A stretch of DNA of 64,000 nt from Salegentibacter tibetensis (GCF_020164485.1 NZ_JAIQZA010000005.1:62001-126000), one strand, 5' to 3'. Positions 1-10,100 are shown, numbered from the stretch's first letter. Program-made: numbers and translations. The notes: generated from the letters alone by a model not told the origin.

Positions 1-213
1 ATTCAACAAGAAAGTAAAACCGACTGGAAAGAAATGTACCAGGTTTTTAATATGGGCCATCGTATGGAACTCTATGTAAACCCGGAAATTGCCGAAGAAA
101 TTATCGCAATTTCCAAATCTTTTAATGTTGAAGCACAAATTGTTGGCAGGGTAGAAGCTTCAGAGGAAAAGAAACTCACTATAAATAGTGAATTCGGAGA
201 GTTCCAGTATTAA
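1..213 (+). CDS. purM: Phosphoribosylformylglycinamidine cyclo-ligase, 3' end only
   Basis: The window opens inside this gene; 70 codons and the TAA stop are present. The fragment carries MYQVFNMGHRMELYV, the conserved segment near the C-terminus of AIR synthetase, followed by a stretch with IVGRVE, where the family closes. The enzyme converts FGAM to aminoimidazole ribotide with ATP in cytoplasmic de novo purine synthesis. The N-terminal ATP-binding half lies outside the window, so nothing can be said about its start or intactness. prfA and the pyrimidine gene pyrF lie 2-3 kb downstream on the same strand, but other genes intervene, so a shared transcript is unlikely. Confidence 0.93.
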   Translation: MQQESKTDWKEMYQVFNMGHRMELYVNPEIAEEIIAISKSFNVEAQIVGRVEASEEKKLTINSEFGEFQY

Positions 214-447
214 AAGCTGAACGTTCTGTGTATTTAAGAGGGAAATTTACATAGCATTCTTTAGAATTATAGATTTTAAGAGAATACAGCTAAATTTTTT
301 AAAAACCATAAGTTTAATCGTATATTTTGTTTTTTAATTTATATAGGTAGCCGGCTTAACAAGGTTAAAATCGGATCATTATAGATGATTTTTGAAATAT
401 TCGCGAAAATGATTCATACCTGGTTTAAGCTGTAAAAATGTAACTTC

Positions 448-1167
448 TTGCTGAATAATTTGAATATATATAACTCAAAATTTGTTTTTACTTCTACAAT
501 ATTTTGGGTTGTACTCAATTTACTTGGGCTCTATTTTTTAGATGATGAGCATAGTAGGTGGTTAAGGGTAGGAGCTTCTTCTTATTTTATTTTATGGAGT
601 TTATCTTTTCAAGCGCTAAATTCTAAAATTCATTATGTATTGCTTTCTTTTTGGATTTGCGATATATCTCTGCTTTTATACGAAAATCAGATTTTTAATT
701 TTATTACTTTTATTGCCCGGTCACTTACTTTTTTTCTGTTAGTTTGGATTGTCTTTCCTAAGATTCGAGCTATAAAGTATAGACTTATAGAATTGTTAAT
801 TGGGCTTTTCGTAATAAGTGTAAATATTTATTTTTTGTTTGAATTGTTAACTATGGTGCCTGAAGCGCATTTATACGATTATTTTAATCCCGCATATTTA
901 GGGTTTACTATTCTTACAATGGTTTTGGTTGGCGCTGCAATTACATATAACAATAGATATAGTAATAAAAAGAGCTTCTATTTTTTGCTGGCTTCACTTT
1001 TTATGGCCCTCTCTGATGTTAATTTCTTTATTGCATTTTATTTAGATATACCGGTTTTTTATTACCCTGATAGATTTTTTCATATTTTCAGCTTAGGATT
1101 GATACTTCTTTTTTGGATCAAACCACTAGAAATGTCTGCCTATAATATTGAAAATCGTGAAGTTTAA
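448..1167 (+). CDS. Polytopic membrane protein, YhhN-like
   Basis: 239 residues with about eight hydrophobic segments spread over the whole length and no soluble domain, so an inner-membrane protein. The last third (LFMALSDVNFFIAFYLDIP, then an FFHIFSLGLILLF helix) resembles the C-terminal half of the YhhN / TMEM86 lysoplasmalogenase family, whose members hydrolyse the vinyl-ether bond of lysoplasmalogens; the resemblance is weak and a function is not claimed. The start is a TTG at 448: an in-frame stop lies at 433-435 and the next in-frame ATG is deep in the protein, so TTG at 448 or 460 must be used. It stands alone, convergent with the ABC pair downstream. Confidence 0.6.
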   Translation: MLNNLNIYNSKFVFTSTIFWVVLNLLGLYFLDDEHSRWLRVGASSYFILWSLSFQALNSKIHYVLLSFWICDISLLLYENQIFNFITFIARSLTFFLLVWIVFPKIRAIKYRLIELLIGLFVISVNIYFLFELLTMVPEAHLYDYFNPAYLGFTILTMVLVGAAITYNNRYSNKKSFYFLLASLFMALSDVNFFIAFYLDIPVFYYPDRFFHIFSLGLILLFWIKPLEMSAYNIENREV

Positions 1168-1195
1168 TCCCTCATTAAGGGTTTTTACTGCAAAT

Positions 1196-1855
1196 CTAGA
1201 AAGTTCCGGGTTGTAAATAATGGTAATCCTCAAGTGCTTTTTTATTTTTAATAAGCTGCGTGCTGCCATTCTTTAACAGGTACAGTTCATCGCTTGCATC
1301 CAAAATATGCCTGTACATATGGTCGGTTATAATTATGGCTTTTTCCTTCTTTAACTTCTGAAGTAAGTCTTTAATTTTTTCAACATAAATCGGGGAAAGA
1401 TGCGAAAAAGGTTCGTCTAAAAGAATGAGTTTGGCTTTGCTGTTTAGGCAAATATAAATTTCTATTACGCGCTGTTGACCACCAGAAAGGTTTCGCATTC
1501 TAAAATTTTTAAAACCTTTGAATTCAGGAAAATCATTTTCAAATTTTTGGAGGTTCAATTTAAAAAGCTGAAAAGCACTTTCAATTTTCATTTTTGGCGG
1601 AATATAGTTCTGTTGCGGTAGATATTTTACGTTCCCGTATTTAAATAGTGGCTTCAGGTAAGGTTTATTGTCAATTCTAATCAGCTTATGCCTGGGTTGG
1701 AGGCTTCCGAAGAAAATATTGAGTAAACTGCTTTTTCCGCAGCCATTAGCGCCAAGTATTCCGGTAACCTGTCCCGTTTCAGCTTTTAAGTATATGCCAT
1801 GGAGGATTTGCTTTTCAGCAAAATAAAGTTCAACATTATCAATTTCAAAAATCAT
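1196..1855 (-). CDS. ABC transporter ATP-binding protein
   Basis: 219 residues forming a complete nucleotide-binding domain: Walker A GANGCGKS (35-42), signature LSGGQQR (123-129), Walker B LILLDEP (143-149) and a TDH switch histidine shortly after. ATP hydrolysis would drive a transporter at the cytoplasmic face. Its start overlaps the end of the upstream 95-residue membrane protein by 4 bases, so the two are translationally coupled. No normal-sized permease is adjacent; either the small partner supplies the membrane part or the permease is elsewhere. The compact domain and its place near housekeeping genes recall LptB-like ATPases, but the substrate is unknown. Confidence 0.85.
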   Translation of the reverse strand: MIFEIDNVELYFAEKQILHGIYLKAETGQVTGILGANGCGKSSLLNIFFGSLQPRHKLIRIDNKPYLKPLFKYGNVKYLPQQNYIPPKMKIESAFQLFKLNLQKFENDFPEFKGFKNFRMRNLSGGQQRVIEIYICLNSKAKLILLDEPFSHLSPIYVEKIKDLLQKLKKEKAIIITDHMYRHILDASDELYLLKNGSTQLIKNKKALEDYHYLQPGTF

Positions 1856-2139
1856 AATAGAAGAGAATAAATTCCGGCGGAAAGCATGACGAAAATAACA
1901 TCTATCAGAAAGCTAAAAACAAATAGTTTTATACTGCTCAGAGAAAGATTTTGATAAAAGTAAAGTTGGTTTTGATAGGAGGTTTTATATATATAAAATA
2001 CCAGGGAGCTAAGAAAAAGTTTAAATATAACAATAAGTGATATAGGTTTTCCGAAAAAAAGGAAAAGGAAATTCAGTAAAACAGACACCAAAATAAATTG
2101 CCTGTAAAAATAGAAAACTGCTCTTATTTTGCTTGTCAT
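1852..2139 (-). CDS. Small three-helix membrane protein coupled to ABC ATPase
   Basis: 95 residues, basic N-terminus followed by three hydrophobic stretches (about 13-30, 34-50 and 70-93). No family recognised. It is the first gene of a two-gene minus-strand unit and its stop overlaps the ATPase start by 4 bases (ATGA-type overlap), so the two proteins are probably made in fixed proportion. It may be a membrane anchor or partial permease for the ATPase; it is far too short to be an ordinary ABC permease of six helices unless it multimerises. ATG start, 96 bases from the divergent prfA. Confidence 0.65.
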   Translation of the reverse strand: MTSKIRAVFYFYRQFILVSVLLNFLFLFFGKPISLIVIFKLFLSSLVFYIYKTSYQNQLYFYQNLSLSSIKLFVFSFLIDVIFVMLSAGIYSLLL

Positions 2140-2203
2140 TTATTTCCCTTTAATTATCAATTTACAATTCTTTTTTCAATCTTATAATTCAATCAATTTA
2201 TCG

Positions 2204-2211
2204 TAAATTTG
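2204..2211 (+). promoter_or_regulatory. Flavobacterial -7 box (TAAATTTG) for prfA
   Basis: TAAATTTG matches the Bacteroidota sigma-A -7 consensus TAnnTTTG and sits 24 bases before the prfA ATG. A clear TTG -33 box at the usual distance was not found. Confidence 0.5.
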
Positions 2212-2235
2212 TTTTCCTAAAATCAGTGTGATTAT

Positions 2236-3312
2236 ATGATTGAGAAGCTTAATATAGTAAAGCAACGTTTTGATGAGGTGAATGATTTAATTATTCAACC
2301 CGATGTGATTTCAGATCAAAAGCGATATATAGAATTAAATAAAGAATACAAAGACCTTAGGGCTTTGATGGATGAGCGTGAAAAATATTTGGAGCTCACC
2401 AATAATATTGAAGAAGCCAAAGAAATTATTTCAGACGGGAGTGATGCTGAAATGACCGAAATGGCGAAAATGCAGTTGGAAGAAGCCGAGAAAGAAGTCA
2501 AAAAGCTGGAAGAAAAGATTAGGATGATGTTGGTGCCTAAAGATCCTGACGACGCTAAAAACGTTGTGATGGAAATTAGAGCAGGTACCGGTGGCGACGA
2601 AGCCAGTATTTTTGCCGGTGACCTTTATAGAATGTATACCAAATATGTGGAAAGCAAAGGCTGGAAACACAATATTGTAGATTATAGCGAAGGTACCAGC
2701 GGCGGATTTAAAGAGATGATCTTTGAGGTTTCCGGTGAAGATGTATACGGAACAATGAAGTTTGAAGCAGGTGTTCACCGGGTGCAACGGGTGCCACAAA
2801 CCGAAACCCAGGGTCGTGTACATACTTCGGCAGCTACCGTGATGGTTTTGCCTGAAGCTGAGGAATTTGATGTGGAAATAGATCCAAAGGATGTAAGAAT
2901 AGATTATTTCTGTTCTTCCGGTCCAGGCGGGCAATCGGTGAATACAACCTATTCTGCCGTGCGATTAACTCACGAACCAACCGGGTTGGTAGCTCAGTGC
3001 CAGGATCAAAAATCGCAGCACAAGAATAAGGAAAAGGCTTTTAGGGTTTTACGATCTCGTCTATATGAAATCGAACTCGCTAAAAAGCAGGAGGCCGATG
3101 CCGCTAAGAGAAACTCAATGGTTTCCAGTGGTGACCGTAGTGCGAAAATTAGAACCTATAATTATTCCCAGGGAAGGGTTACAGATCACCGTATAAACCT
3201 TACCCTTTATGATCTTTCTAATATTATAAATGGGGATATTCAAAAAATAATAGACGAATTGCGATTGGTAGAAAACACCGAAAAGCTCAAAGAAAATTCA
3301 GATATATTCTAA
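2236..3312 (+). CDS. prfA: Peptide chain release factor 1
   Basis: 358 residues, the normal RF1 length. It recognises UAA and UAG in the ribosomal A site and triggers peptidyl-tRNA hydrolysis. Residues 180-205 hold the HRVQRVP region with the stop-codon-reading PxT motif (P187-Q188-T189, where many RF1 proteins have PAT or PVT), and the catalytic GGQ is at 231-233 in [11 protein letters not shown]; its glutamine is the methylation target of PrmC. The acidic coiled N-terminal domain 1 covers about 1-100. ATG start, preceded by a TAnnTTTG box. Two hairpins follow the stop, the second of which looks like a terminator, so it is probably transcribed separately from pyrF. Confidence 0.97.
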   Translation: MIEKLNIVKQRFDEVNDLIIQPDVISDQKRYIELNKEYKDLRALMDEREKYLELTNNIEEAKEIISDGSDAEMTEMAKMQLEEAEKEVKKLEEKIRMMLVPKDPDDAKNVVMEIRAGTGGDEASIFAGDLYRMYTKYVESKGWKHNIVDYSEGTSGGFKEMIFEVSGEDVYGTMKFEAGVHRVQRVPQTETQGRVHTSAATVMVLPEAEEFDVEIDPKDVRIDYFCSSGPGGQSVNTTYSAVRLTHEPTGLVAQCQDQKSQHKNKEKAFRVLRSRLYEIELAKKQEADAAKRNSMVSSGDRSAKIRTYNYSQGRVTDHRINLTLYDLSNIINGDIQKIIDELRLVENTEKLKENSDIF

Positions 3313-3320
3313 CATTAGTC

Positions 3321-3340
3321 ACCTCCGCCTGCGCGGAGGT
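3321..3340. repeat. Short GC-rich hairpin after prfA
   Basis: Perfect arms ACCTCCGC and GCGGAGGT around a CTGC loop. There is no T-run directly after it, so it is more likely an mRNA 3'-end stabiliser or an intergenic palindrome than a terminator. A CCGCCTGCG string also occurs, inverted, inside the hairpin tract at 47519-47657. Confidence 0.55.
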
Positions 3341-3381
3341 CTATTTGAAGTCTTATCGAAAGTTTTATTTTAAGATTTACT

Positions 3382-3402
3382 TTCCGCGAAAGCGGAATTT
3401 TC
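3382..3402 (+). terminator. Terminator between prfA and pyrF
   Basis: Arms TTCCGC and GCGGAA around a GAAA (GNRA) loop, followed by TTTTC and further T-rich sequence. Position between two co-directional genes with 131 bases of spacing supports an intrinsic terminator for prfA. Confidence 0.6.
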
Positions 3403-3443
3403 TTTTTATATTTTAAATCTAATTAACCATAAAAATCGAAACT

Positions 3444-4262
3444 ATGTCCCCACAAGAATTAACTGAACAGATCCTGAAAAAGAAGTCTTTTTTATCTGTG
3501 GGCCTTGATGTGGATATAGACCGAATTCCCACCTATTTACTGTCGGAAGACGATCCTATTTTCGAATTTAATAAAGCAATTATAGATGCCACCCATAAAT
3601 TTTGCGTGGCCTATAAGCCAAATATCGCCTTCTATGAAGCCAACGGCGTTGAAGGCTGGCAGGCATTAGAAAAAACGATTAATTACCTTCACCACGAATA
3701 TCCGGAAATGTATACCATTGCTGATGCTAAACGTGGCGATATTGGTAATACTTCCAGAATGTATGCTAAAACCTTTCTTAAAGATCTTGGTTTTGATTCT
3801 GTGACCGTAGCACCATATATGGGAAAGGATTCAATAGAGCCATTTCTGGAATTTGAAAACAGGCAGGCCATTTTACTGGCACTAACATCTAACGAAGGTG
3901 CTTTCGATTTCCAGACGCAAAAAATAGACGGAGAAGAGCTTTATAAAAAAGTCCTGAGAACCTCTAAAACCTGGAAAAATTCTGACCGACTTATGTATGT
4001 TGTTGGTGCGACTAAAGCCGAATTTTTAAAGGAAATCAGGGAAATAATTCCAGAGAATTTTTTGTTGGTTCCGGGAGTTGGTGCCCAGGGCGGAAAACTG
4101 GAAGAAGTTTGTGAGTACGGAATGACTAAAAATGTAGGCCTTTTAGTGAATTCTTCCCGAAAGATTATTTATGCTTCTGAATCTTCGAATTTTGCTGAAA
4201 TAGCAGGGGCCAAGGCCGAAGTGCTTCAGCAGCAAATGGCCGAAGAATTAAGGCAGCTTTAA
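3444..4262 (+). CDS. pyrF: Orotidine 5'-phosphate decarboxylase
   Basis: 272 residues, the size of the long (type 2) OMP decarboxylases. It decarboxylates OMP to UMP, the last step of de novo pyrimidine synthesis, without a cofactor. The active-site signature [11 protein letters not shown] is at 94-104, with the catalytic Asp-x-Lys-x-x-Asp arrangement (D94, K96, D99). [12 protein letters not shown] near the N-terminus is the first strand with the substrate-binding aspartate, and VPGVGAQGG near residue 215 is the phosphate-binding loop. ATG start. The next gene begins 10 bases after the stop, so the BtuF-like gene is probably co-transcribed. Confidence 0.96.
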   Translation: MSPQELTEQILKKKSFLSVGLDVDIDRIPTYLLSEDDPIFEFNKAIIDATHKFCVAYKPNIAFYEANGVEGWQALEKTINYLHHEYPEMYTIADAKRGDIGNTSRMYAKTFLKDLGFDSVTVAPYMGKDSIEPFLEFENRQAILLALTSNEGAFDFQTQKIDGEELYKKVLRTSKTWKNSDRLMYVVGATKAEFLKEIREIIPENFLLVPGVGAQGGKLEEVCEYGMTKNVGLLVNSSRKIIYASESSNFAEIAGAKAEVLQQQMAEELRQL

Positions 4263-4272
4263 TTCTCTTAGC

Positions 4273-5046
4273 ATGGAATTTAGGGATCAACTACAAAGAC
4301 AAATACACCTTCCACAAGTCCCCAGACGAATTGTTTCTTTAGTTCCCAGTCAAACCGAACTTCTGGTAGATTTAGGCCTGGAAGAGAATCTGGTAGGCAT
4401 TACTAAATTTTGTGTGCATCCTGAATATCTTCGCAAAACCAAAATCATTGTAGGCGGCACAAAAGAAGTGAAACTTGAGAGAATAAAGACTATGAACCCC
4501 GATATTATTCTCTGCAATAAAGAGGAGAACACCAAAGAAATGGTAGAGGAGCTGGAAGAAATTGCACCGGTTCACGTTTCAGATATTGTTAAGCTTGAAG
4601 ATGCATTTGAATTAATGTTTCAGTATGGAAAGATCTTTCAAAAAGAAGCTTTGGTGGAAACGATGGTAAATTCCGTAAAGAAAAAAATAGCAAGCCTACA
4701 GGAGCAGGTCAAAGATAAACCGGTAAAAAAAGTTGCATATTTTATTTGGAAGAAACCTTTAATGGTCGCAGGAAAAGACACTTTTATAGATGAGCTTTTA
4801 AAGCTGAATAAGTTCGAAAATGTTTTTAAAGAATCCCGTTATCCTGAAACTACTTTTGAAGAAATAAAGGCAAAGAATCCTGACTTACTATTACTTTCCT
4901 CAGAGCCATTTCCATTTAAGGAAAAGCATAAAGAATATTTTTCACAATTAAATATGGAAATCAGATTGGTAGATGGGGAATATTTTAGCTGGTACGGGTC
5001 GCGATTGGTGGAAGCAATAGACTATTTTCAAAAACTGAGCATCTAG
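4273..5046 (+). CDS. BtuF-like helical-backbone metal/cobalamin binding protein
   Basis: 257 residues matching the periplasmic-binding fold of BtuF and siderophore-binding proteins: an opening RRIVSLVPSQTELLVDLGL strand-helix, GITKFC, then MNPDIILCN and a second lobe with FAKNPDLLLLSSEPFPF-like wording (KNPDLLLLSSEPFPFKE). Such proteins deliver cobalamin or ferric chelates to an ABC importer. Oddly it has no signal peptide or lipobox, so as annotated it would stay in the cytoplasm; an upstream alternative start is not available because pyrF ends 10 bases before. No importer genes are adjacent. A cytoplasmic role, perhaps in corrinoid handling next to icmF, is only an inference. Its stop overlaps the convergent small gene by 4 bases. 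Confidence 0.75.
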   Translation: MEFRDQLQRQIHLPQVPRRIVSLVPSQTELLVDLGLEENLVGITKFCVHPEYLRKTKIIVGGTKEVKLERIKTMNPDIILCNKEENTKEMVEELEEIAPVHVSDIVKLEDAFELMFQYGKIFQKEALVETMVNSVKKKIASLQEQVKDKPVKKVAYFIWKKPLMVAGKDTFIDELLKLNKFENVFKESRYPETTFEEIKAKNPDLLLLSSEPFPFKEKHKEYFSQLNMEIRLVDGEYFSWYGSRLVEAIDYFQKLSI

Positions 5047-5225
5047 GAATCTATTTTATCGTATTGCATTCTTCTAAGTTCCTTGAGTATCGTTTTCGCC
5101 TTTGCGTTAAGTCGGTCGCTTTCTTCCTTATCGGTAAGCGCCAATTTATAAGCTTTGTGCATAAGATGTTTATACTTATCACAAAGGCATTCTTCTGTAG
5201 ATCTTGTTTCGAAGATTTTGAACAT
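5043..5225 (-). CDS. Lacal_2735 family small protein
   Basis: 60 residues when started at the internal ATG at 5223-5225 (MFKIFETRSTEE), which fits the family better than the longer frame with an implausible LCLLYLQQRL extension. It is charged and helical (Lys/Glu/Leu-rich), and resembles the small Lacal_2735 proteins widespread in Flavobacteriaceae, of unknown function; typical members begin with MF and a basic-acidic alternating helix. Cytoplasmic. Single gene, convergent with the BtuF-like gene. Confidence 0.6.
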   Translation of the reverse strand: MFKIFETRSTEECLCDKYKHLMHKAYKLALTDKEESDRLNAKAKTILKELRRMQYDKIDS

Positions 5226-5384
5226 AAGTATTAGTCTTTGTTGCAAATATAGGAGGCACAAGCGCAAAGGATTGCTAAGTCAGCGTTAATGTTGATGTAA
5301 AATTTTCTTCTTGTAGCTTTAAAATGTTAAATAAGCGTGCTTTTTAATTACTTTTAACTGAATATAAAGTTTTGAAGGACTCTT

Positions 5385-6092
5385 TTAGTATTGCCTGTCC
5401 TGTAGGGCAAAAACCCTTTGCAAAAGGCTGGTAGTTCTTGCAGAAACTTTTTCTCTAATTTCCTTTTCTTCAATAGCTATCATAGTAAAAACTCCCTCAA
5501 GTGCTTCTTTAGTCACATAATCTGCAAGATCTGGATTTACATTATTGGTAAGGGGTAAGCTGTTGTATCGGCTAATGATATTTGTCCAAATTTCGGTAGC
5601 GCCAACTTTTTCAAGGGAAGTGGTAACAACGGGATTGAATTTTCCGTAGAGCGGTTCTTCGGTTTTCCCGGTAAGATACATCGTAGCCGCATTATTCTGG
5701 CCTAATAAAATACTCCTGGCATCATTAAACGTGATTTCCTTCACAGCGTTTACAAAAATTGGGGTGGCTTCTTTTACCGCTTCTTCGGCAGCCCGGTTTA
5801 AAACTTTTAAACCTTCATCGGCTAAGGCATCAAAACCCAAATCACGAAGTGTTTTGTCTACTTTTTGTAATTCGGGCGGGAGGGTAATTCTCACTAATTC
5901 ATTACTGTAAAATCCGTTTTCTTCAGTTAGTTTGGTTACTTGTTTATCAATTCCGTTGTCCAGTGCCTGGCGTAAACCTGAAGCTATTTCAGCATTACTA
6001 ACACCGGCTTGCGGGTAATTTTCTGCTATGGTTTGTAATTCTGCGCAGGAGGAGAAAATAAGTAAACTTAAAACGGGTAGTATTTTTTTCAT
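5385..6092 (-). CDS. DUF4197 lipoprotein
   Basis: 235 residues from the ATG at 6090-6092. The N-terminus MKKILPVLSLLIFSSC is a lipoprotein signal peptide with the lipobox ending SSC, so the mature protein is anchored to a membrane from Cys16. A 22-residue upstream extension in the same frame would bury this signal and is rejected. The body (ASGLRQALDNGIDKQVTKL, LPPELQKVDKTLRDLG, EEAVKEATPIFVNAVKEITF) is characteristic of DUF4197, helical envelope proteins of unknown role in Bacteroidota and Proteobacteria. Single gene divergent from icmF. Confidence 0.85.
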   Translation of the reverse strand: MKKILPVLSLLIFSSCAELQTIAENYPQAGVSNAEIASGLRQALDNGIDKQVTKLTEENGFYSNELVRITLPPELQKVDKTLRDLGFDALADEGLKVLNRAAEEAVKEATPIFVNAVKEITFNDARSILLGQNNAATMYLTGKTEEPLYGKFNPVVTTSLEKVGATEIWTNIISRYNSLPLTNNVNPDLADYVTKEALEGVFTMIAIEEKEIREKVSARTTSLLQRVFALQDRQY

Positions 6093-6361
6093 CTTTTTAT
6101 ATTTTATCCCAAACAGGGAATCTAGGCACAGGCTTATAATTATCCCTGTATGTTGCAAATTATTGAATCTGGCATCATGCTGGTTTTATATAATTGCTTG
6201 CGGCCAAAGATATAAATTAAAGAATTGGGTCTGAAAATTACTTTTTCTTCTTTAGCAATTATTAGAAAGCCGTTTAAAAGATCCCTATAAAAAACTTAAA
6301 ATTCTAATATTTGGTTGCGATTTTCGTAAATTGCAGGTCCAAAATTCAGAGATAATTAGCA

Positions 6362-9300
6362 ATGGAACAACAAAAGCCATATACCCCTAAAAATAAAATA
6401 AGAATCGTAACCGCAGCTTCGCTCTTTGACGGGCACGATGCGGCTATAAATATAATGCGCCGAATAATTCAATCTACCGGCGTTGAGGTGATTCACCTTG
6501 GTCACGATCGCGGTGTAGAAGAAGTAGTGAACTGCGCCATTCAGGAAGATGCTCAGGCTATCGCGATGACTTCCTACCAGGGCGGCCATACCGAATACTT
6601 CAAATATATGCACGATTTGCTTCAGGAGAAAAATGCCGGTCATATTGCTATTTTTGGTGGTGGTGGCGGAGTAATTCTTCCGGAGGAAATCAAAGAATTA
6701 ATGGATTACGGAATTACCCGAATTTATTCCCCAGATGACGGTCGTGAAATGGGGCTGCAGGGAATGATTAACGATATGGTGAAGCGGGTTGATACTGAAA
6801 CCCGTGATTTAGTTGAAGAAAAATCTGTTTCTGAAGATTTAAAAAATAAAAATGTAAATACTATTTCGAGGCTTATTTCCCTTGCTGAAAATAAGCATGA
6901 TTCATTTCTTGAGCATTTTGAGCCTTTAAGAAATGGGACCGAAAAAAGCAAAATTCCTGTTTTGGGAATTACAGGAACCGGTGGCTCAGGGAAATCCAGT
7001 TTGGTAGATGAACTGGTACGCCGATTCTTAGGCGATTTTCCTGAAAAAAACATCGGGATTATTTCCGTTGATCCTTCTAAAAGAAAAACCGGCGGCGCTT
7101 TACTGGGAGATAGAATTAGAATGAATGCGATAAATAATGAAAACGTTTATATGCGTTCCCTGGCGACACGCCAGTCTAACCTTGCCCTTTCTAAACACGT
7201 GGCAGAAGCCGTTGAGGTGTTAAAAGCGGCAGAATTCGATTTGATAATTCTTGAAACTTCAGGAATTGGCCAGAGTGATACTGAAATAATGGATCATTCT
7301 GATGTAGCTCTATACGTAATGACTCCGGAATTTGGTGCAGCTACGCAGCTGGAAAAAATTGATATGCTGGATTTTGCTGATTTGGTGGCTATAAATAAGT
7401 TCGATAAGCGCGGTGCACAGGATGCCTTGCGTGATGTTAAAAAGCAATATCAGCGTAATCACCAGTTATGGCATGAAGACGCTGATAAATTACCGGTTTT
7501 TGGAACTATAGCCTCTCAGTTTAACGACCCGGGGATGAATACACTGTATCGTGAGATTATGGATACAGTTGCCGAAAAGACCAAAGCCGATCTAAATTCC
7601 ACCTTTGAAATTTCTGCGGAAATGAGCGAAAAGATTTTCGTGATCCCGCCGAAACGTACACGTTATCTTTCAGAAATCGCTGAAAATAACCGAAGCTATG
7701 ATGAAAAAGCTGCAAGCCAGGCTGAAGTAGCCCAGAAACTTTACGGGGTTTTTAAAACAATCGAGTCGGTTTCCGGTTTAGATATGACTAATAATCAATC
7801 TCAATATTTAGAAAAACACGGCATAAACCAGGAAGAGATCAATGATTTTGCAGAAGATTCTCAAAAGGATTTTTTAAAGTTACTTTTTGCAGAGTTTGAT
7901 CGTGTAAAAATGGATCTCGATCCTTATAACTGGGAAGTGATTCAGAGCTGGCAGGAAAAAGTTACAAGATATGTGGAGCCGGTTTATTCATTTAAAGTTC
8001 GGGATAAGGAAATCAAGATAGACACCCATACCGAGTCACTTTCACATTCTCAAATCCCTAAAGTTTCGTTGCCCAAATATAAGGCCTGGGGAGATATTTT
8101 AAAATGGTGCCTTCAGGAAAATGTACCGGGAGAATTTCCTTATACAGCGGGGCTTTATCCGTTTAAACGCCAGGGGGAAGATCCTACCAGGATGTTTGCC
8201 GGGGAAGGTGGGCCAGAGCGTACCAACCGTCGATTTCACTATGTAAGTATGGGCTTGCCTGCAAAAAGGCTTTCCACCGCATTTGATTCTGTAACTCTGT
8301 ACGGAAACGACCCGGATGAACGTCCCGATATTTATGGGAAAATTGGTAATTCCGGGGTTTCTATTTGCTGTTTGGATGATGCTAAAAAGCTTTATTCCGG
8401 CTTTGATTTGGCAGATGCCATGACTTCGGTGAGTATGACGATTAATGGACCGGCGCCTATGTTGTTAGGGTTCTTTATGAATGCCGCCATAGATCAGCAA
8501 TGTGAGAAATATATTAAAGAGAATGAGCTTGAAGATAAAGTTGAGGCAAAGTATAAAGAACTATATGATGATCGAGATTTAGACCGCCCGGTTTACCGCG
8601 GAGATCTACCCGAAGGAAATAACGGACTCGGTCTAATGCTTTTAGGACTTACCGGAGACCAGGTTTTACCTTCAGAAGTTTATGAGGAAATTAAGGAACA
8701 AACCATTAGCGTGGTTCGGGGAACAGTGCAGGCCGATATTTTAAAAGAGGACCAGGCGCAGAACACCTGTATTTTTTCAACGGAATTCGCACTTCGTTTA
8801 ATGGGCGATGTACAGGAATATTTTATTAAAGAAAAAGTAAGGAATTTTTATTCGGTTTCTATTTCTGGTTACCATATTGCTGAAGCCGGAGCTAATCCAA
8901 TTACCCAGTTGGCATTTACTTTAGCCAATGGTTTCACTTACGTGGAATATTATTTAAGTCGGGGAATGGATATCAATAAATTTGGTCCCAACCTTTCGTT
9001 CTTCTTTTCCAATGGAATTGATCCAGAATACGCAGTAATAGGTAGGGTAGCCAGAAAAATATGGTCTAAAGCGCTGAAGCACAAATACGGTGCAAACCCA
9101 AGAGCACAGATGTTGAAATACCACATTCAGACCTCAGGAAGATCTTTACACGCCCAGGAAATAGATTTTAATGATATTAGAACTACGCTTCAGGCCTTGT
9201 ATGCGATTTACGACAACTGTAATTCCCTTCATACTAACGCTTATGATGAAGCGATTACAACTCCTACAGAAGCTTCGGTAAGAAGGGCAATGGCAATTCA

Positions 9301-9817
9301 GTTAATCATCAATAAAGAGCTTGGGCTTGCGAAAAACGAAAATCCAATTCAGGGTTCATTCATAATTGAAGAATTAACTGATCTTGTAGAAGAAGCCGTT
9401 TTAACCGAGTTCGACCGAATCACAGAAAGAGGCGGGGTATTAGGCGCAATGGAAACTATGTACCAACGAGGAAAAATCCAGGAGGAAAGTCTGCATTACG
9501 AAACCTTAAAGCATAATGGAGATTACCCGATTATTGGTGTAAATACCTTTTTAAGTTCAACAGGATCGCCAACGGTTACACCGGGCGAGGTAATAAGAGC
9601 GACAGAAGAAGAGAAACAACACCAGCTTAAAACTCTTAGCACGCTTCACAAAGCCAAAGAAGATTCTGCAGAAGAAGCTTTGGATAAGATTAGAGAAGCC
9701 TCTATTAAAAATGAGAATATCTTTAAGGAGCTAATGGAAGCCACCAAAGTTTGTTCCCTTGGTCAAATAACCAGAGCGATGTTTGAAGTTGGAGGGCAGT
9801 ATAGAAGAAATATGTAA
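6362..9817 (+). CDS. icmF: Fused isobutyryl-CoA mutase / G-protein chaperone (IcmF)
   Basis: 1151 residues with the IcmF domain order. Residues 10-150 are the adenosylcobalamin-binding domain with the DxHxxx-type motif DGHDAAI (23-29), whose histidine is the lower axial cobalt ligand, and GG loops (IFGGGGGVI). Around 203-211 is the P-loop GTGGSGKS of the MeaB-like GTPase that guards cofactor loading, with INKFDK (NKxD) further on. The mutase barrel starts near 560; [12 protein letters not shown] (about 590) is the IcmF-type substrate loop rather than the TMYTFRPWTIRQ type of methylmalonyl-CoA mutase. The enzyme interconverts isobutyryl- and butyryl-CoA, and in some species isovaleryl/pivalyl-CoA. 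Single gene, followed by a hairpin-repeat tract. A separate meaB at 36650 implies that a distinct methylmalonyl-CoA mutase exists elsewhere. Confidence 0.95.
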   Translation: MEQQKPYTPKNKIRIVTAASLFDGHDAAINIMRRIIQSTGVEVIHLGHDRGVEEVVNCAIQEDAQAIAMTSYQGGHTEYFKYMHDLLQEKNAGHIAIFGGGGGVILPEEIKELMDYGITRIYSPDDGREMGLQGMINDMVKRVDTETRDLVEEKSVSEDLKNKNVNTISRLISLAENKHDSFLEHFEPLRNGTEKSKIPVLGITGTGGSGKSSLVDELVRRFLGDFPEKNIGIISVDPSKRKTGGALLGDRIRMNAINNENVYMRSLATRQSNLALSKHVAEAVEVLKAAEFDLIILETSGIGQSDTEIMDHSDVALYVMTPEFGAATQLEKIDMLDFADLVAINKFDKRGAQDALRDVKKQYQRNHQLWHEDADKLPVFGTIASQFNDPGMNTLYREIMDTVAEKTKADLNSTFEISAEMSEKIFVIPPKRTRYLSEIAENNRSYDEKAASQAEVAQKLYGVFKTIESVSGLDMTNNQSQYLEKHGINQEEINDFAEDSQKDFLKLLFAEFDRVKMDLDPYNWEVIQSWQEKVTRYVEPVYSFKVRDKEIKIDTHTESLSHSQIPKVSLPKYKAWGDILKWCLQENVPGEFPYTAGLYPFKRQGEDPTRMFAGEGGPERTNRRFHYVSMGLPAKRLSTAFDSVTLYGNDPDERPDIYGKIGNSGVSICCLDDAKKLYSGFDLADAMTSVSMTINGPAPMLLGFFMNAAIDQQCEKYIKENELEDKVEAKYKELYDDRDLDRPVYRGDLPEGNNGLGLMLLGLTGDQVLPSEVYEEIKEQTISVVRGTVQADILKEDQAQNTCIFSTEFALRLMGDVQEYFIKEKVRNFYSVSISGYHIAEAGANPITQLAFTLANGFTYVEYYLSRGMDINKFGPNLSFFFSNGIDPEYAVIGRVARKIWSKALKHKYGANPRAQMLKYHIQTSGRSLHAQEIDFNDIRTTLQALYAIYDNCNSLHTNAYDEAITTPTEASVRRAMAIQLIINKELGLAKNENPIQGSFIIEELTDLVEEAVLTEFDRITERGGVLGAMETMYQRGKIQEESLHYETLKHNGDYPIIGVNTFLSSTGSPTVTPGEVIRATEEEKQHQLKTLSTLHKAKEDSAEEALDKIREASIKNENIFKELMEATKVCSLGQITRAMFEVGGQYRRNM

Positions 9818-9850
9818 GCAGCTCGCCCTTTTTCTCAACCGAAGGGCAGA

Positions 9851-9907
9851 GAAAAAGGTGCAGGCTGCTTATCCCGATGAGCGCAGCGATATCGGGATCT
9901 TTTGAAA
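9851..9907. repeat. 57-bp direct repeat, copy 1 (REP-like hairpin)
   Basis: Identical over 57 bases to 10013-10069. Inside, 9871-9898 forms a stem-loop with arms ATCCCGAT and ATCGGGAT and apical core GAGCGCAGCGAT. The flanking GGTGCAGGCTGC and CTTTTGAAA words are part of the repeated unit, so the duplication is larger than the hairpin. Confidence 0.85.
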
Positions 9908-9951
9908 CGAATGTTTTTGAAAACAAAATTTTGTTTAGGAAGTGTTCTTCC

Positions 9952-9978
9952 TCCCGATGAGCATAGCGATATCGGGAT
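9952..9978. repeat. REP-like hairpin, variant core
   Basis: Arms TCCCGAT / ATCGGGA with apical core GAGCATAGCGA, one of the two positions in the loop differing from copies 1 and 3. It lacks the GGTGCAGGCTGC leader of the other copies. Confidence 0.8.
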
Positions 9979-10012
9979 CCTGTGCAGTAGAATGTTGTTG
10001 GGTTTTTTGTTG

Positions 10013-10069
10013 GAAAAAGGTGCAGGCTGCTTATCCCGATGAGCGCAGCGATATCGGGATCTTTTGAAA
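10013..10069. repeat. 57-bp direct repeat, copy 2 (REP-like hairpin)
   Basis: Exact copy of 9851-9907, 162 bases downstream. The stem-loop is at 10033-10060. Perfect identity over 57 bases between non-coding copies argues for recent duplication or gene-conversion-like correction. Confidence 0.85.
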
Positions 10070-10100
10070 GAGCATTTTTTTGAAAGCAAAATTTTGTTGA

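Noticed and set aside
2431-2934. 167-codon frame antisense to prfA
   Set aside because: Shadow of a strongly conserved gene; phenylalanine/histidine-rich with no family signal.
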